Positions 36,810 through 45,610 of a DNA stretch of 64,000 bases are shown here, piece after piece. Numbering within the stretch: the first letter of the stretch is position 1; the number at the start of each line of letters is the position of its first letter. The DNA lies in the NCBI RefSeq assembly GCF_038051945.1, contig NZ_CP150302.1, positions 6,820,001-6,884,000 of the forward strand, read 5' to 3'. Below the pieces are notes generated by a model. It had not been told where the DNA came from. It searched no databases and worked only from the letters and a program-made list of their open reading frames with translations. The DNA comes from Paenibacillus sp. FSL H3-0469. GTDB taxonomy: Bacteria; Bacillota; Bacilli; Paenibacillales; Paenibacillaceae. Made by a program: the position numbers and the translations under genes.

Positions 36810-37229
36810 CTACTCTAACATTCCGCCCACCAGCTCATCAATTCTCTGGAGGACCGCCGAAATTTTGTCGAGGTCAGTGAGTGCAAAGGTGTCGAACAGA
36901 GAAAGGATGTGCTGCTTGCCTGATCCGGTGAGAACAATATTGACGACTCTGCGGTCTTCCTTCGTACGTACTCTCTCGATGTATCCCAGATCCTCCAGCT
37001 TATCGCACATGAACGAAGCGGCTCCCGGCGTAATGACTAGCCGCTCTGAGATATCCGTAATATTAAGGGAGCCGGTGAGCTGCAGCAGGAACAGCAGCAT
37101 GATCTGATTCTGCGAGAGTGACCCTTTTTTCGTAATCCGGTCTATGAACGCCTGTGACTTCTGCTGCACGCTGGCCATATGCTCCATGACGGTATAGACG
37201 GCTTGCTCTTTCTCAGCTTCTTTGCTCAT
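36810..37229 (-). CDS. MarR family transcriptional regulator
   Basis: A 139-residue winged helix-turn-helix protein. The recognition region is LNITDISERLVITPGAASFMCDKLEDLGYIERVRTKEDRRVVNIVLT in summary: helix, helix and the DRR wing, at about residues 53-100. I start it at the ATG at 37229 behind GGAGTG; the frame extends upstream without a site. It probably represses itself and the bactofilin-like operon through the shared TATATT-N6-AATATA palindrome. Confidence 0.87.
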   Translation of the reverse strand: MSKEAEKEQAVYTVMEHMASVQQKSQAFIDRITKKGSLSQNQIMLLFLLQLTGSLNITDISERLVITPGAASFMCDKLEDLGYIERVRTKEDRRVVNIVLTGSGKQHILSLFDTFALTDLDKISAVLQRIDELVGGMLE

Positions 37230-37247
37230 GGAAACACTCCAATATAG

Positions 37248-37289
37248 TATATTACGTAAAATATATAGATTGTATATCTTTCTTGTCAA
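37248..37289 (-). promoter_or_regulatory. MarR promoter and operator
   Basis: On the minus strand, TTGACA (37284-37289) and TATATA (37262-37267), spacer 16. The palindrome TATATT-ACGTAA-AATATA (37248-37265) overlaps the -10 box, as at the bactofilin-like operon. Confidence 0.65.
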
Positions 37290-37425
37290 GTAAAGGAAGA
37301 GCATAGTTCCAAAGGAGCAGCCGTAAGCTAAGAGGAGAACCGCATCAGCCATGCCCCCGCAGAATATCGGGCAAAAATTGAATGAAAAGAATAAAATGGA
37401 TATAAAACGGTTTCGGTTATAGATT

Positions 37426-37465
37426 TGTCGAAAAAACTCTAAACTTTGTCGAATTTTTTGTCGAT
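37426..37465. promoter_or_regulatory. Three Spo0A-box matches upstream of abrB
   Basis: TGTCGAA at 37426-37432 and 37447-37453 and TGTCGAT at 37459-37465, all in the same orientation, ahead of the abrB promoter. TGTCGAA is the core Spo0A binding sequence, and Spo0A-P represses abrB in Bacillus subtilis. Confidence 0.65.
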
Positions 37466-37491
37466 AAATATCAAAAGATGTAGAAATAAAA

Positions 37492-37520
37492 TTGACAGGA
37501 AAGAAATAGCACTTTACAAT
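37492..37520 (+). promoter_or_regulatory. Promoter of abrB
   Basis: TTGACA (37492-37497), 17-bp spacer, TACAAT (37515-37520): a strong sigma-A promoter. It leaves a leader of about 90 nt. Confidence 0.8.
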
Positions 37521-37614
37521 GCAATTATAGAGTAATCATTTCTACTTATTAGAAGCTTTGATAGCTTTTAACACGCAATGATGATCCAAGTGTTATTTCA
37601 AGGGAGGATGCATA

Positions 37615-37872
37615 ATGATGAAAGCAACTGGCATAGTAAGAAAAGTAGATGAACTGGGACGTATTGTGATTCCGATTGAGCTGCGCAGAACAATGGGAAT
37701 TGACATAAAGGATCCGCTCGAAATTTTTGTGGACGGCGAAAAGATCATTCTCAGAAAATATGAACCTACTTGCATCTTCTCCGGAAGCTCCGAGAACCTG
37801 ATCAATTTCAAGGGTAAAATGGTCAGCAAAGATGTTCTTGATGAACTGATCTCAAGCTTCGACAACGTATAA
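37615..37872 (+). CDS. abrB: AbrB family transition-state regulator
   Basis: An 85-residue protein. The N-terminal swapped-hairpin DNA-binding domain (MKATGIVRKVDELGRIVIP, then RRTMGI and KDPLEIFV) is highly typical of AbrB/Abh. The C-terminal half is a dimerisation domain. AAGGGAGG precedes adjacent ATGs at 37615 and 37618. In related bacilli it represses stationary-phase genes during growth. The Spo0A boxes upstream support the abrB rather than the abh assignment. Confidence 0.88.
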   Translation: MMKATGIVRKVDELGRIVIPIELRRTMGIDIKDPLEIFVDGEKIILRKYEPTCIFSGSSENLINFKGKMVSKDVLDELISSFDNV

Positions 37873-37908
37873 GTTAAGGCTCTGAGGCAGTATGCAGTAT
37901 GAACAGAA

Positions 37909-37956
37909 GGGATCGCAGTGTAAGCACTCCATGTGTTTGCACTGTGGTCCCTTTTT
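37909..37956 (+). terminator. Rho-independent terminator of abrB
   Basis: A long stem (37909-37927 with 37933-37951) of about 19 bp with few mismatches, followed by five T. Confidence 0.9.
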
Positions 37957-38044
37957 GTAATTAGGGGTTCGTAGACAACATCTGCTGCTTCCTATATCAT
38001 TAGGGCGTGTGACCGAAGAACAATGAGAAGGGATGATTCACCTC

Positions 38045-38773
38045 ATGAGCAACGAAGAACAGACACAGGCGGGGAACAGACCGCTGCCGAAATTAAACCA
38101 GCCGGAAGCCATCGTGTTTGATATGGATGGTACGCTGTTCCAGACAGAAAGCCTGTTATTGCCCGCCTATCATAAAATGTTTGATATTCTGCGGGAAGAA
38201 GGCCTGCATTCCGGCCCGACTCCGCCGGAGGAGCGCATCCTCGGCAGTCTTGGCATGCTGCTGGCGGATATCTGGAAGAACGTAATGCCGGAAGCGGATG
38301 AGGCGGTGCACCGCCGGGCGGATGAGCTGCTCCTGCAGCTGGAGATTGAGGGGCTGGAAGCCGGAGGGACGGTCCTGTACCCTAAGGTAGTTGAGACGCT
38401 GCGTGCCCTGCACGCGCGCGGAGTGAAGCTGTTCGTCGCCAGCAACGGGCTGGAGGATTATATTCATAGCATCGTAGTCGTGCATGAGCTGAAGGACCTG
38501 TTCGAGGGGCTGTACAGCGCAGGCGGCTCGGGCACGGCAACCAAGACCGAGCTGCTCGGCCTTCTGCTGGACAATCACAAGATCGGCAGCGCCTGGATGG
38601 TCGGGGACCGTTCTTCGGATGTCCAGGCGGGCAAGGGCAATGGACAGACCGTTATCGGTTGCGCCTATGCCGGCTTCGGGCGGCAGGATGAGCTGAAGGG
38701 CTCGGATGTCATTATCTCATCGTTCGATGAACTGATTGAGCTGTACGATAACAGTACCGCACAAGACCTGTAA
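38045..38773 (+). CDS. HAD family hydrolase (phosphatase, Cof/Gph-like)
   Basis: A 242-residue protein. HAD motif I is FDMDGTLFQTE near residue 28, motif II lies in VASNGLEDY, and motifs III/IV in KTELL...WMVGDRSSDVQAG. The helical cap between motifs I and II fits the phosphoglycolate-phosphatase-like branch. ATG 38045 is preferred over ATG 38033, which lies directly against its AGAAGGG site. No neighbour indicates a substrate. Confidence 0.87.
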   Translation: MSNEEQTQAGNRPLPKLNQPEAIVFDMDGTLFQTESLLLPAYHKMFDILREEGLHSGPTPPEERILGSLGMLLADIWKNVMPEADEAVHRRADELLLQLEIEGLEAGGTVLYPKVVETLRALHARGVKLFVASNGLEDYIHSIVVVHELKDLFEGLYSAGGSGTATKTELLGLLLDNHKIGSAWMVGDRSSDVQAGKGNGQTVIGCAYAGFGRQDELKGSDVIISSFDELIELYDNSTAQDL

Positions 38774-38816
38774 TCAGGTAGGCCAGTAATGTAATCTTTA
38801 TATACCAGGCAAGCAG

Positions 38817-38863
38817 AACCGGGTGTCCTTTTCGCCTTTTTTTGGCGTGGTGGGCATCCGGTT
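38817..38863 (+). terminator. Terminator-like hairpin
   Basis: AACCGGGTGTCC (38817-38828) pairs with GGGCATCCGGTT (38852-38863) with G-T pairs; an inner CGCC/GGCG stem encloses a T-rich loop. Confidence 0.6.
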
Positions 38864-39046
38864 TGATGGCTTAAGCAGAGGGTACGGATAAATCTCGAAA
38901 TTTCATACCTTTTCTCGAATGGGGACCGTTTCTTTGCCGGTGCTCAAATTTTATACTGGTACTGTAAGCGTTTTACAAGGAGTGAAGCTGAGAAGCTTGG
39001 CGGAGCGGGTATGGTGGCCGGAATGCTGGATTTGGAGGGGATAGTG

Positions 39047-39787
39047 TTGCACAAGCTGTTTCTGGTGGAGGATGAAGCTCTGATCCGTTCGGGCCTTAAG
39101 CATTTGATTGAGAAGGTCATCGGCGGCTATCAGGTGGTGGGGGAGGCTGAGAACGGAAGGCTTGCGCTGGAGGCGCTCAAAAGCGTGAAGCCGGATGTTC
39201 TGATCACCGATATCCGGATGAATGAAATGAACGGCCTGGAGATGATCCGGCGGGTCCGTGACCAGTACCCTGAACTATATATCCTGATTCTGAGCGGATA
39301 TGCCGACTTCGAATATGCAAAGCAGGCGATTAAATACGGCATCAGCGATTATCTGCTGAAGCCGGTGGACCGCACGGAGCTGGCTCAGGCCCTGGGGGAG
39401 TTCAAGCGCAAGCACGGAACCGGGGGCGGGCTGCCGGGCCAGCCGGAGGAGGGCGAAGCGGAGCAGAAAGGCAGACTGTTGATCCGTAAAGTGAAGGAAC
39501 TGGTCGCACTGCGGCTGGATCAGGAAATATCACTTCAATATATGGCCGAGCAGGTGCATCTGAATCACCAGTACCTGTCGGTGCTGTTCAAGTCGGAGAC
39601 CGGCCAGAACTTCACGGATTACGTCTTACAGTGCCGGATGAAGCGGGCCAAGCAGCTGCTTAAGGAGACGAATCTCAAAATCTATGAGGTCGCCAAATTA
39701 TCCGGCTACCTAAGCTCGAAGCATTTCATGGCAGTATTCAAGGACCATACCGGCTGCACCCCAACGCAATACAGGGAGCAGCAGTAA
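39047..39787 (+). CDS. Short YesN-type response regulator, AraC output
   Basis: A 246-residue protein, about half the usual YesN length because the long middle region is missing. Receiver: VEDEA pocket and phosphorylated Asp55 in LITDIRMNEMNG. AraC helix-turn-helices follow directly (ISLQYMAEQVHLNHQYLSVLFKS; IYEVAKLSGYLSSKHFMAVFKD). Start at TTG 39047, 6 nt after GGAGGGG, fits the family N-terminus. No kinase is adjacent; the nearest unpaired one is at 45611-47416, at the other end of this cluster. Confidence 0.88.
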   Translation: MHKLFLVEDEALIRSGLKHLIEKVIGGYQVVGEAENGRLALEALKSVKPDVLITDIRMNEMNGLEMIRRVRDQYPELYILILSGYADFEYAKQAIKYGISDYLLKPVDRTELAQALGEFKRKHGTGGGLPGQPEEGEAEQKGRLLIRKVKELVALRLDQEISLQYMAEQVHLNHQYLSVLFKSETGQNFTDYVLQCRMKRAKQLLKETNLKIYEVAKLSGYLSSKHFMAVFKDHTGCTPTQYREQQ

Positions 39788-39825
39788 TGTAACCGTTCAC
39801 TTTAGAGGAAGAAGGAGGAGCAAAG

Positions 39826-41175
39826 ATGCGGAAATATGAAGTGGTTGTGGCGGGAGGCGGAGTTTCCGGCTCCGTGGCGGCCATCGCGGCTGCAAGAGCA
39901 GGCGCCCGGACGCTGATCATTGAGGCAGGGGGCTTCCTCGGCGGAACGCTGACCGCTGCGGGTGTGGGGCCGATGATGACCTTTCACGCGGGGGATAAGC
40001 AGGCTATCCGGGGAATTACCGATGAGCTGATTCAGCGGCTCCGGGCGCTCGGCAAATCGCCGGGGCATATCCAGGATGCAACGAATTACACCTATTCGGT
40101 GACACCGTTCGATGCCGAAGCAATGAAATACGAGCTGGATCTGATGCTGCAGGAGAGCGGAGGCGAGGTGCTGTATCATACGATGCTGGCCGGTGCTGAA
40201 GTATCCGGCAGACGCATTACATCGCTTACCTTGTGCAATAAAGCCGGGCTTAGCAGGATCACGGCGGATGTGTTCATTGATGCTACGGGGGATGGCGATC
40301 TGGCGGCCTGGTCCGGCGTCCCATTCACCAAGGGGCGCGAATCCGACGAGCAGTCGCAGCCGATGACTCTGAAGATGAAGATGAGAGGAGTGGACACGGA
40401 GAAAATCAAGGCTTATATCCGTGAGCACCGCGAGGATTTTCCGCGCATGAATCTGGATATCACGGTGATGGACTCTGCGGCCAGACTCTCTGTCGTCGGC
40501 TTCGACAAGCAGTTCCGTGAAGCGAAGGCGCGCGGCGAGATCAGCATTCCGAGAGAGGATGTGCTATTCTTCGAGACGAGCAATCCCGGTGAGATTATCA
40601 TGAATACTACGCGGATTCTCGGCAAGGACAGCACAGACCCGTGGAGCCTCAGCGAGGCCGAGGTAGAGGGCCGCAAGCAGTGCCGCGAGCTGGAGATTTT
40701 TCTGAAAAAATATATTCCCGGGTTCGAAGATTCCGTGGTGGTCTCCACCGGCCCGTCCATCGGCGTTCGCGGCTCCCGCCAGATCAAGGGCGTGTATACA
40801 CTGACCGCACAGGATATTCTGTCGGTGAAGCCCTTCGAGGATGTGATCGCCCATTCCGGGTATCCGATTGATATTCACAGTCCGGACGGCGAGGGAACGG
40901 CAACGGATCATCTGGAGTGGGGGGCAATGTACGGCATCCCTTACCGCTGCCTGGTCACAAATGAAATCGACAATCTGGTTATGGTTGGCAGATGCCTCTC
41001 GGCCACGTTTGAAGCCCAGGCGGCCGTGCGGACGACACCGACAGTAGGCGCAATCGGGCAAGCGGGTGGTACAGCAGCGGCGCTGGCGGTCCGTGCAGGA
41101 GTTCCTGTGCAGCAGGTCGATGTTAAGAGCGTGCAGGAGACACTTATAGCGCACGGCGCTTATCTGGAAGTATAA
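39826..41175 (+). CDS. FAD-dependent oxidoreductase (FAD_oxidored family)
   Basis: A 449-residue flavoprotein. The N-terminal dinucleotide fold VVVAGGGVSGSVAAIAAARAGA, with an acidic residue at the end of the next strand (LIIEAGG), binds FAD. DATGDGDLAAWSGVPF and the C-terminal VGRCLSATFEAQAAVRTTPTVGAIGQAGG are typical of the PF12831 family. No signal peptide. An AAGGAGGAG site precedes the ATG. It lies with a transporter and a hydantoinase-family gene, suggesting oxidation of an imported organic acid or cyclic amide (inference). Confidence 0.88.
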   Translation: MRKYEVVVAGGGVSGSVAAIAAARAGARTLIIEAGGFLGGTLTAAGVGPMMTFHAGDKQAIRGITDELIQRLRALGKSPGHIQDATNYTYSVTPFDAEAMKYELDLMLQESGGEVLYHTMLAGAEVSGRRITSLTLCNKAGLSRITADVFIDATGDGDLAAWSGVPFTKGRESDEQSQPMTLKMKMRGVDTEKIKAYIREHREDFPRMNLDITVMDSAARLSVVGFDKQFREAKARGEISIPREDVLFFETSNPGEIIMNTTRILGKDSTDPWSLSEAEVEGRKQCRELEIFLKKYIPGFEDSVVVSTGPSIGVRGSRQIKGVYTLTAQDILSVKPFEDVIAHSGYPIDIHSPDGEGTATDHLEWGAMYGIPYRCLVTNEIDNLVMVGRCLSATFEAQAAVRTTPTVGAIGQAGGTAAALAVRAGVPVQQVDVKSVQETLIAHGAYLEV

Positions 41176-41288
41176 CGGGCGGCGCGCCATAACTGTAATA
41201 TGTGCATCTGTACCTCACAAACGTTCAATAAACTTGGAATTAATTCTTATAACAACGTAAATTCAACAAAATATTAGGAGGAATTGGT

Positions 41289-42581
41289 TTGGAAACCATG
41301 CAAATTATCGGGATTTTACTTGTATTCATTGTGTTTGTGGGTCTGATGATGACCCGCAAGCTGACCACGCTGCTCGCGCTGCCGATGATGGCGATTCTGC
41401 TGGCGGCGATTGCAGGCATCCCGCTTCTGTCTGACAACCCGGATACCTTCACCATCACGAAGGGAGTGCTCGCCGGCGGGGCCATGAAGCTGTCCACCGC
41501 GATTGCCGGACTGATCTTCGGCGCCTGGTTCGGGCAGATCCTCAGCAAGGTCGGCATCACCAAGACCATTATCCGCAAGGCGGCTGAGCTGGCGGGTGAT
41601 AAGCCGCTGGCGATTGCCATTATCTTTTTCCTCGCGGCCTCTGTTATCTTCTCTGCTGCCAACGGTCTGGGTATGGTCATTCTGGTCGGAACAATCGCGA
41701 TTCCCATCATGCTGACGGCTGGGCTGAAGCCCTTTGTAAGCGGCCTGGTGGTGCTGCTGGCCAATGCGGTCGGCGTGGTGTTCAATGTCTCTACGTGGGC
41801 CATTTATACTGATGTGCTTAAGGTGCCGACGAACACCATTGCTTCCTATTCCCTCGTCTGTGCCGTTCCGCTGATTGTCATTGCTTTGATTATGATCGTC
41901 TACTATACCCGCAAAGACGGCAAAGTCCGCCGTGCCTGGGCGATGCCGCTCAAGCCGGAATTTCAGGCCCAGGACAGCAAGAACGTAAGAGCGATTGCGC
42001 TGATCAGCCCGCTTGTTCCGGTACTGCTGGTCTTTTTCCTGAAGGTAGATATTGTGTCTGCGGTGTTCATGGGGGCGCTGGTCACCCTGCTGCTTGCCAC
42101 ACCTAAGCGTCCATTCCATGTGTTGTCGAGTGCGCTGGTAGAAGGGATTCAGGATGTAGCCGGTGCGCTCGGCCTGATGATCGGCATCGGGATGCTGCTC
42201 AGTGCGGTTACTGCGCCACAGGTGGCCGCGTTAATCCAGCCGCTGATCGAAGGCATCATTCCAACCAGCCCGCTGATGTATATCCTCGTCTTCACGCTGC
42301 TGTCTCCGCTGGCAATCTACCGTGGACCGCTTAATGTATGGGGACTGGGCAGCGGTATCGCTGCGTTGATCGTGGCCGGAGGCATGGCGCCTGTTGCTGC
42401 GATGCTGGCTCTGCGTATCGTGAGCAATCTGCAGGCGGTCAGCGATCCGACCAACTCGCACAATGTGTGGATCGCCGATTACACCAAGACGGATATTATT
42501 GAGACGCTGCGCAAGACGCTGCCATGGATGTTCGTTGCTGTCATGATCTCGATGATTATTGCGGGAATGATCGCTTTTTAG
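41289..42581 (+). CDS. Multi-spanning transporter (GntP/CitMHS/DcuC-like)
   Basis: A 430-residue protein with about eleven or twelve membrane helices, starting at TTG 41289 after AGGAGG. The two halves look repeated, with helical-hairpin segments (SAANGLGMVILVGTIAIPIML; SPLAIYRGPLNVWGLG) typical of the ion-transporter superfamily that carries carboxylates. It is probably the uptake system for the substrate of the surrounding oxidoreductase and hydantoinase-family protein. The exact family is uncertain. Confidence 0.75.
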   Translation: METMQIIGILLVFIVFVGLMMTRKLTTLLALPMMAILLAAIAGIPLLSDNPDTFTITKGVLAGGAMKLSTAIAGLIFGAWFGQILSKVGITKTIIRKAAELAGDKPLAIAIIFFLAASVIFSAANGLGMVILVGTIAIPIMLTAGLKPFVSGLVVLLANAVGVVFNVSTWAIYTDVLKVPTNTIASYSLVCAVPLIVIALIMIVYYTRKDGKVRRAWAMPLKPEFQAQDSKNVRAIALISPLVPVLLVFFLKVDIVSAVFMGALVTLLLATPKRPFHVLSSALVEGIQDVAGALGLMIGIGMLLSAVTAPQVAALIQPLIEGIIPTSPLMYILVFTLLSPLAIYRGPLNVWGLGSGIAALIVAGGMAPVAAMLALRIVSNLQAVSDPTNSHNVWIADYTKTDIIETLRKTLPWMFVAVMISMIIAGMIAF

Positions 42582-42651
42582 GCAGCGGCAAGGGACAGTA
42601 GCGTCTACAGGATATATGCAGATATAAGCTTCACGGAGAGGAGAACCTGCT

Positions 42652-44796
42652 ATGAGCAATAAACAAGTCAGAATCGGCATCGATGTCGGAGGAACCTTCA
42701 CGGATGCCGTAGCGATAGATAATGAGACCTTCGAGGTGCTGTCCAAGGTCAAAATGCCCACCACGCACCACGATGAACGCGGAGTAGCCAGCGGGATTGT
42801 CCAGATTATCCAGCGGATCATGAGCGAGAACGGCATTCTTCCCGGCGATATCAAGTTCATCGCCCACGGCACGACACAGGCCACCAATGCTCTGCTTGAA
42901 GGGGACGTTGCCCGTGTCGGCATCGTAGGGATGGGGACGGGGATGGATGCCCGCAGTGCCCGCTCGGAGACCAATGTGGCGGATATCGAATTGGCGGCGG
43001 GTAAATACCTGACCACGTATCACAAGTTCATCGATTCCAAAGAACTTACAGCAGCCGCGATAGACGATGCGATTGATCAGCTGCTGGCTCAGGGGGCAGA
43101 GGTCATCGTCGCCTCGGAGGCCTACAGCGTCGATGATCCGGCCAATGAGCTGAGAGTGATGGAGGCGGCCCGCAGCCGGGGAGTATATGCTACCGGCGGA
43201 CATGAGATTTCCCAGCTCTACGGGCTGAAGACCCGGACGCGGACAGCGGTCGTCAATGCCAGCCTGATTCCCAAAATGATGGAGACCGCCAACATGACCG
43301 AGCAGGCGGTCAAGGAGGCGGGAATCACCTCCCAGCTGATGATTATGCGCTGCGACGGCGGGGTCATGAGCATCGATGAGGTGCGCAAGCGCCCGATCCT
43401 GACCATGCTGTCAGGGCTGGCGGCCGGGGTGGCCGGCGCTCTGATGTATGAGAAGATCTCGGACGGTATTTTCTTCGAGGTCGGGGGCACGAGTGTAGAT
43501 ATCTCCGTAATCAAGAACGGTAAAGTCATGATCGAGAACGCCCAGGTAGGCGGACACAAGACCTATCTGCGTTCGTTGGATGTACGGACACTGGCGGTTG
43601 CCGGGGGCAGTATGATCCAGATCGGCGGGGGCAAGATTACGGATGTCGGTCCGCGCAGCGCGCATATTGCAGGACTGGAATACGAATGCTTCACCGGCAG
43701 GGAGAATCTGGAGCAGCCGTCTATCGGCCTTGTCCGTCCGCGCGAAGGGGACCCGGATTATGTTACGGTCCGCAGCGCCGGAGGCCATGAATATGCGCTG
43801 ACCCTGGCGGGAGCGGCGAATCTGCTGAACCATGTGCCGGAGACAGACTATGCCCGCGGGAATATGGAGAGCACACGGATCGCCTGGCAGGCGCTGGGGG
43901 CCCATCTCGGCATGTCTGCGGAGGATGCGGCCCGGGCAGCGATGGACATTGCCATCCGCAAGGTAATGGCGGTGGTGAATCAGATGATCAGCGACTATGA
44001 GCTGGACACGGGCTTCATTACATTGGTGGGCGGCGGCGGCAGCGGAGCTGTTCTGGTTCCGGCCATGGCGGCGAAGGAGGGCTTCAAGCACCAGATTGCG
44101 AACAACGCGCCGTACATCTCCACGATTGGCGTCGGGATGGCGATGGTCCGCGAGCAGATCGAGAAGACGGTAGTGGGTGCCACAGAGCATGACATCAAGC
44201 TGATCCGGGCGGAGATTGTGGAGAAAATTGTCCAGTCCGGCGCGAACGAATCCACCGTCGATGTTACGATCGAGATCGATTCCCAGCGCAATATTCTGCG
44301 TGCGATTGCCACCGGCTCCACCGAGCTGCGCTCCAAGGATCTGGCCAGCCGCGAGGTGCCGGTGAATGAGCTGATGCTGACGGCAGCGGATGCGCTGGGC
44401 CAGCCGGCGGACAAGACGGAGCTGAAGGCAGCCTCCGGCAGATGGTATCTGTTCGAGTCCAGCGAGATCAAGAAGTCGCTGTTCGGGCTGGTGAAGAAGA
44501 AGCTAAGCCATGTCAGCGTGCTGGACCGCGAGGGGGTGGTGCGCTTCAAGAAGACGAATGCGTATCATCTGGCTTTTCTGAAGAAGAATATGGCTGACCG
44601 GTTCGCTTCGTTCCTGGAGGAGAATACGATCTATTCGGACGCCAATGCTACGATCCCGAAGACGTTCATCTTCTATAAGGAAAAAATGCTGGATCTGACC
44701 GGGATGCAGACTAAGGAGCAGCTGTTCTCCATTCTTGAGGTGGAGACCCAGCTGCTTGAGGACAACAGCGAGCTGCTTGCTGTCGTCTACCAGTAG
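42652..44796 (+). CDS. Hydantoinase/oxoprolinase family protein (HyuA-like)
   Basis: A 714-residue protein. The N-terminal ASKHA fold starts with RIGIDVGGTFTDAVAID (phosphate 1 loop), then HGTTQATNALLEG, both hallmarks of HyuA/OPLAH proteins. EVGGTSVDISVI near residue 280 is the second phosphate loop. The family hydrolyses cyclic amides such as 5-oxoproline or hydantoins with ATP, usually with a HyuB partner; no HyuB gene is present here. An AGGAGAAC site precedes the ATG. Confidence 0.88.
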   Translation: MSNKQVRIGIDVGGTFTDAVAIDNETFEVLSKVKMPTTHHDERGVASGIVQIIQRIMSENGILPGDIKFIAHGTTQATNALLEGDVARVGIVGMGTGMDARSARSETNVADIELAAGKYLTTYHKFIDSKELTAAAIDDAIDQLLAQGAEVIVASEAYSVDDPANELRVMEAARSRGVYATGGHEISQLYGLKTRTRTAVVNASLIPKMMETANMTEQAVKEAGITSQLMIMRCDGGVMSIDEVRKRPILTMLSGLAAGVAGALMYEKISDGIFFEVGGTSVDISVIKNGKVMIENAQVGGHKTYLRSLDVRTLAVAGGSMIQIGGGKITDVGPRSAHIAGLEYECFTGRENLEQPSIGLVRPREGDPDYVTVRSAGGHEYALTLAGAANLLNHVPETDYARGNMESTRIAWQALGAHLGMSAEDAARAAMDIAIRKVMAVVNQMISDYELDTGFITLVGGGGSGAVLVPAMAAKEGFKHQIANNAPYISTIGVGMAMVREQIEKTVVGATEHDIKLIRAEIVEKIVQSGANESTVDVTIEIDSQRNILRAIATGSTELRSKDLASREVPVNELMLTAADALGQPADKTELKAASGRWYLFESSEIKKSLFGLVKKKLSHVSVLDREGVVRFKKTNAYHLAFLKKNMADRFASFLEENTIYSDANATIPKTFIFYKEKMLDLTGMQTKEQLFSILEVETQLLEDNSELLAVVYQ

Positions 44797-44808
44797 GAGG
44801 TGCACAGG

Positions 44809-45480
44809 ATGATGAAGACAGCGGAACATACGCTTCCGGGCGATGAAGTGCTGGGGTACGCCGAGCTGAAGAACGACCTGCTGTTTCACCGGATACCGTA
44901 CAGCAAACGGCGATATTATGTGGAGCGCCCGCTTGCGATCGGCAGGGAACAGGCGCTGGCCTTCAAGGCCCGTTACGGCACCGATGTCGGGGCCATCTGC
45001 CGGAACCGCGGCATACGTATTGATCTGAATCTGCGAAAGGGCACCATCGGGCAGATCCGCTTCCGCGCCCAGATTGAGCTGTCCGCCAAGGAGCGTGTCA
45101 TCACGCTGTATCAGTCATCCATGGAGGAGCTGCGGCAATCTGCCGGTGTACTGCTTCCGGGCCATTCCTTCAGCCTGAAGGAGATTACAGACATTCATCT
45201 GGCCCATGAGCTGTTCCACGATCTGGAGTTCACGGAGCTGGGGTACACCAACAAGCGGCTGGATGATATCAGCAGCCTCTCCCTGGGTCCGCTGCGCATC
45301 CGGTCCAGTGTGACCCGAACCTCGGAGATCGCTGCACATGCCTTCAGCCGCTATCTGCTGGATCTGCCCTGCCTGCCGAATCTGCTGGATTATGCTTATA
45401 TGATTCACAGCGGCACGCTGACGGCTGCTGAATTCTGGAGACAGACGGAGATATGGGCGGGGGAGCTTGAGCATAGCTGA
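44809..45480 (+). CDS. HExxH-motif protein, putative zinc metalloprotease
   Basis: A 223-residue protein I cannot place in a family. The segment HLAHELFHDLEF near residues 127-138 has the HExxH zinc motif, and SEIAAHAFS about 40 residues later offers a Glu ligand, a spacing common in gluzincin-like folds. No signal peptide or membrane helix. It starts 12 bp after the hydantoinase-family stop, behind GTAGGAGG, so it is cotranscribed and may mature or regulate that protein (inference). Confidence 0.65.
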   Translation: MMKTAEHTLPGDEVLGYAELKNDLLFHRIPYSKRRYYVERPLAIGREQALAFKARYGTDVGAICRNRGIRIDLNLRKGTIGQIRFRAQIELSAKERVITLYQSSMEELRQSAGVLLPGHSFSLKEITDIHLAHELFHDLEFTELGYTNKRLDDISSLSLGPLRIRSSVTRTSEIAAHAFSRYLLDLPCLPNLLDYAYMIHSGTLTAAEFWRQTEIWAGELEHS

Positions 45481-45610
45481 GCCACAGCTGAACCACAGGC
45501 CCTGAGCGGCTGCCCTTCCGCTGGTAAATACACATGGCGAACGGCTCTGACTTCATCCGCAAATTATGCTATGTTGATGTAGGGAATGAGAGTCAGGGAG
45601 GCTGCTTCGC

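Noticed and set aside
38963..38977. Catabolite-repression (cre) site TGTAAGCGTTTTACA before the short response regulator
   Set aside because: It is one base longer than the 14-bp cre consensus and the conserved C is displaced; it may be a different operator.
41316..42119. 267-residue minus-strand frame rich in His, Arg and Gln
   Set aside because: Antisense to the membrane transporter; composition mirrors hydrophobic codons, not a real protein.
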